Of a stretch of 64,000 nucleotides of DNA, positions 62,738-64,000 are shown piece after piece. The notes beneath the pieces were generated by a model. The model saw only the letters and a program-made list of their open reading frames with translations, had not been told where the DNA came from and did not search any database. Position numbers and translations under genes: made by a program. How positions within the stretch are numbered: the first letter of the stretch is position 1; each line of letters opens with the position of its first letter. Location of the stretch: assembly GCF_018449515.1 (NCBI RefSeq), contig NZ_JAAVUQ010000008.1:62001-126000 (forward strand). The letters run 5' to 3'. Origin of the DNA: Caballeronia sp. dw_19. GTDB lineage: Bacteria; Pseudomonadota; Gammaproteobacteria; Burkholderiales; Burkholderiaceae.

Positions 62738-64000
62738 ACACCGCCTGTTCGAGTTCATCGAAGTTGAATGGCTTCGGCAGCAGGGTCGCGCCGCTCAGCT
62801 CGTCGCCAAGCTCAGCTGCAATGCCCGTCCCATAACCCGATGCCAGCACCACATGCACGCGCGGCTGCAAACGCTTCATCGCGCGTGCCAGGTCGAGGCC
62901 CGACATGCCGGGCATGCGGACATCGGTGAGCAGGACATCGAATAATTGCTGCGCGATCAGGTCGAGCGCGGCCTGCGCACTGTCCACCGCCAGCACTTTC
63001 GCGTCGAGCAATTCCAGCAGCTCGCGCGTCGCTTCGCGGGTGTTGGCGTCGTCCTCCACAATCAGGACCCGTAGTGGCTGAGGCTCAAGCGGCTCAGGCG
63101 CGCCGGGCGCGTGAGGCACCTCCGGCCCGTCCGGCGTATCGGGCGTGTCGTAAACCCGCGTGCGGAACATCCAGCGCACCTTGCGGGCCAGTGCATCCCG
63201 TCGATACGGCTTGCTGATCAACGCCACCCCCGGATCGAGCCGGCCACCGTGCACGATCGCGTTTTCGGTGTAGCCCGATGTGAACAGCACTTCCAGCGCC
63301 GGCAGCATTTCCTTCGCGCGTCGAGCCAGTTCGACGCTGCGCATCGGCCCCGGCATCACGACGTCGCTGAACAGCAAATCGACGTGCACGCCGCTTTCGA
63401 GCACACTCAGCGCGCTCTGTGCATCCACGGCTTTGAGCACCCGGTAACCCAGCTGGGTCAGCATGTCCACGGCGGTCGCGCGCACGTTCGGGTCGTCCTC
63501 CACCACCAGGATCGTTTCCCTGCCGCCCGTCACCGGATCATTCGCGGCTTCCACGCGCACAGCCTCGTCTTCCATCGAGCGCGGCAGATAAAGCTTGACC
63601 GTCGTACCGTGCCCCGGCTCGCTATAGAGCTTGATATGGCCACCGGTCTGCTTCATGAAGCCATACACCATGCTCAAGCCCAGGCCGGTGCCTCGGCCTT
63701 CGGCCTTGGTCGTATAGAAGGGCTCGAAGGCGCGCGCGAGGATCTCCGGCGTCATGCCGCAACCGGTGTCGGAGACGGCGACCATCACGTACTGGCCGCT
63801 CGTCAGGTCGTCGTGATGACGGGTGTACTCGTCGTCGAGCATCGCGTTGCCCGCCTCGACGGTCAGGCGGCCCGCGCCGTCCATCGCGTCACGCGCGTTG
63901 ATCGCCAGATTCACGATCACGTTCTGCAAATGATTCGGATCAGCAAGCGTGTTCCACAAGCCGCCCGACACCACCGTTTCCAGTTCGATAGTTTCGCCGA
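62724..64000 (-). CDS. Hybrid histidine kinase, 3' part with two receivers (right edge cut)
   Basis: The C-terminal ~425 residues of a hybrid kinase whose N-terminus lies beyond the window. Visible are the ATPase domain (VIVNLAINARDAMDGAG; GRGTGLGLSMVYGFMKQTGG), a first receiver (ETILVVEDDPNVRATAVDM; D in LLFSDVVMPGPM) and a second receiver (LRVLIVEDDANTREATREL; D in VLLTDVRMPGMSG). The last ~115 residues resemble the receiver of the hybrid kinase at 56081. It converges on the kinase at 61307 and overlaps it by 14 bp, with no terminator between. The frame is open to the window end. Confidence 0.92.
   Translation of the reverse strand, partial: GETIELETVVSGGLWNTLADPNHLQNVIVNLAINARDAMDGAGRLTVEAGNAMLDDEYTRHHDDLTSGQYVMVAVSDTGCGMTPEILARAFEPFYTTKAEGRGTGLGLSMVYGFMKQTGGHIKLYSEPGHGTTVKLYLPRSMEDEAVRVEAANDPVTGGRETILVVEDDPNVRATAVDMLTQLGYRVLKAVDAQSALSVLESGVHVDLLFSDVVMPGPMRSVELARRAKEMLPALEVLFTSGYTENAIVHGGRLDPGVALISKPYRRDALARKVRWMFRTRVYDTPDTPDGPEVPHAPGAPEPLEPQPLRVLIVEDDANTREATRELLELLDAKVLAVDSAQAALDLIAQQLFDVLLTDVRMPGMSGLDLARAMKRLQPRVHVVLASGYGTGIAAELGDELSGATLLPKPFNFDELEQAVFRKP

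Overview
The window looks like chromosome of a beta-proteobacterium of the Burkholderia sensu lato group (Paraburkholderia/Caballeronia type). The grounds are the high G+C coding sequence, the many LysR and GntR/FCD regulators beside small catabolic clusters, a dipeptide-type ABC importer, a PrpF protein, a VanA/VanB-like Rieske oxygenase pair and a manganese-riboswitch-controlled mntP. No rRNA, tRNA, IS element, prophage or CRISPR array was seen.

Layout. 1-3.9 kb: the end of an FCD regulator, an anion-type MFS carrier plus class II aldolase operon, and a divergent LysR gene. 4-18.4 kb: a catabolic and uptake block with a divergent aconitase-family hydratase, a GntR/FCD regulator with two winged helices, a signal-less amino-acid-binding-type protein, a complete peptide-type ABC importer (binding protein, two permeases, fused double ATPase), an AstE/aspartoacylase-like M14 amidohydrolase and an ornithine cyclodeaminase-like enzyme. 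Two LysR regulators about 82% identical to each other enclose the last two enzymes. The order suggests uptake of a small amidated or peptidic compound, deacylation, cyclodeamination and feeding into central metabolism; the substrate is not known.

18.5-23.2 kb: a serine hydrolase, then a compact island of two duplicated toxin/immunity-like units, each with the same upstream 29-bp element and a shared N-terminal domain not recognised here. 23.2-37.9 kb: an orphan fliD, class I aldolase, GNAT, cupin, orphan prpF, HAD phosphatase, soluble chemoreceptor, GST, a TPR-GT9-like protein, an SDR divergent from a GlxA-type regulator, and a small conserved-looking protein.

38-45.7 kb: class V aminotransferase, TetR, coniferyl-type aldehyde dehydrogenase with a truncated GMC oxidoreductase remnant behind it, HxlR/SDR divergent pair, an LRR-protein kinase, and a 350-bp gene graveyard (an lldD-like 3' fragment and an internally deleted binding-protein gene). 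45.7-50.1 kb: an M14-like DUF2817 gene and the Rieske oxygenase/reductase pair with a divergent LysR gene.

50.2-55.9 kb is metal- and envelope-related: a variant Nramp transporter behind a long leader with two small ORFs and several hairpins, cytochrome b561, mntP under a yybP-ykoY riboswitch, and a lytic transglycosylase. 56-64 kb is signalling: a Cache hybrid kinase, two paralogous OmpR-type regulators facing away from each other, a HAMP kinase, and a second hybrid kinase cut by the right edge; two small secreted low-complexity proteins lie between.
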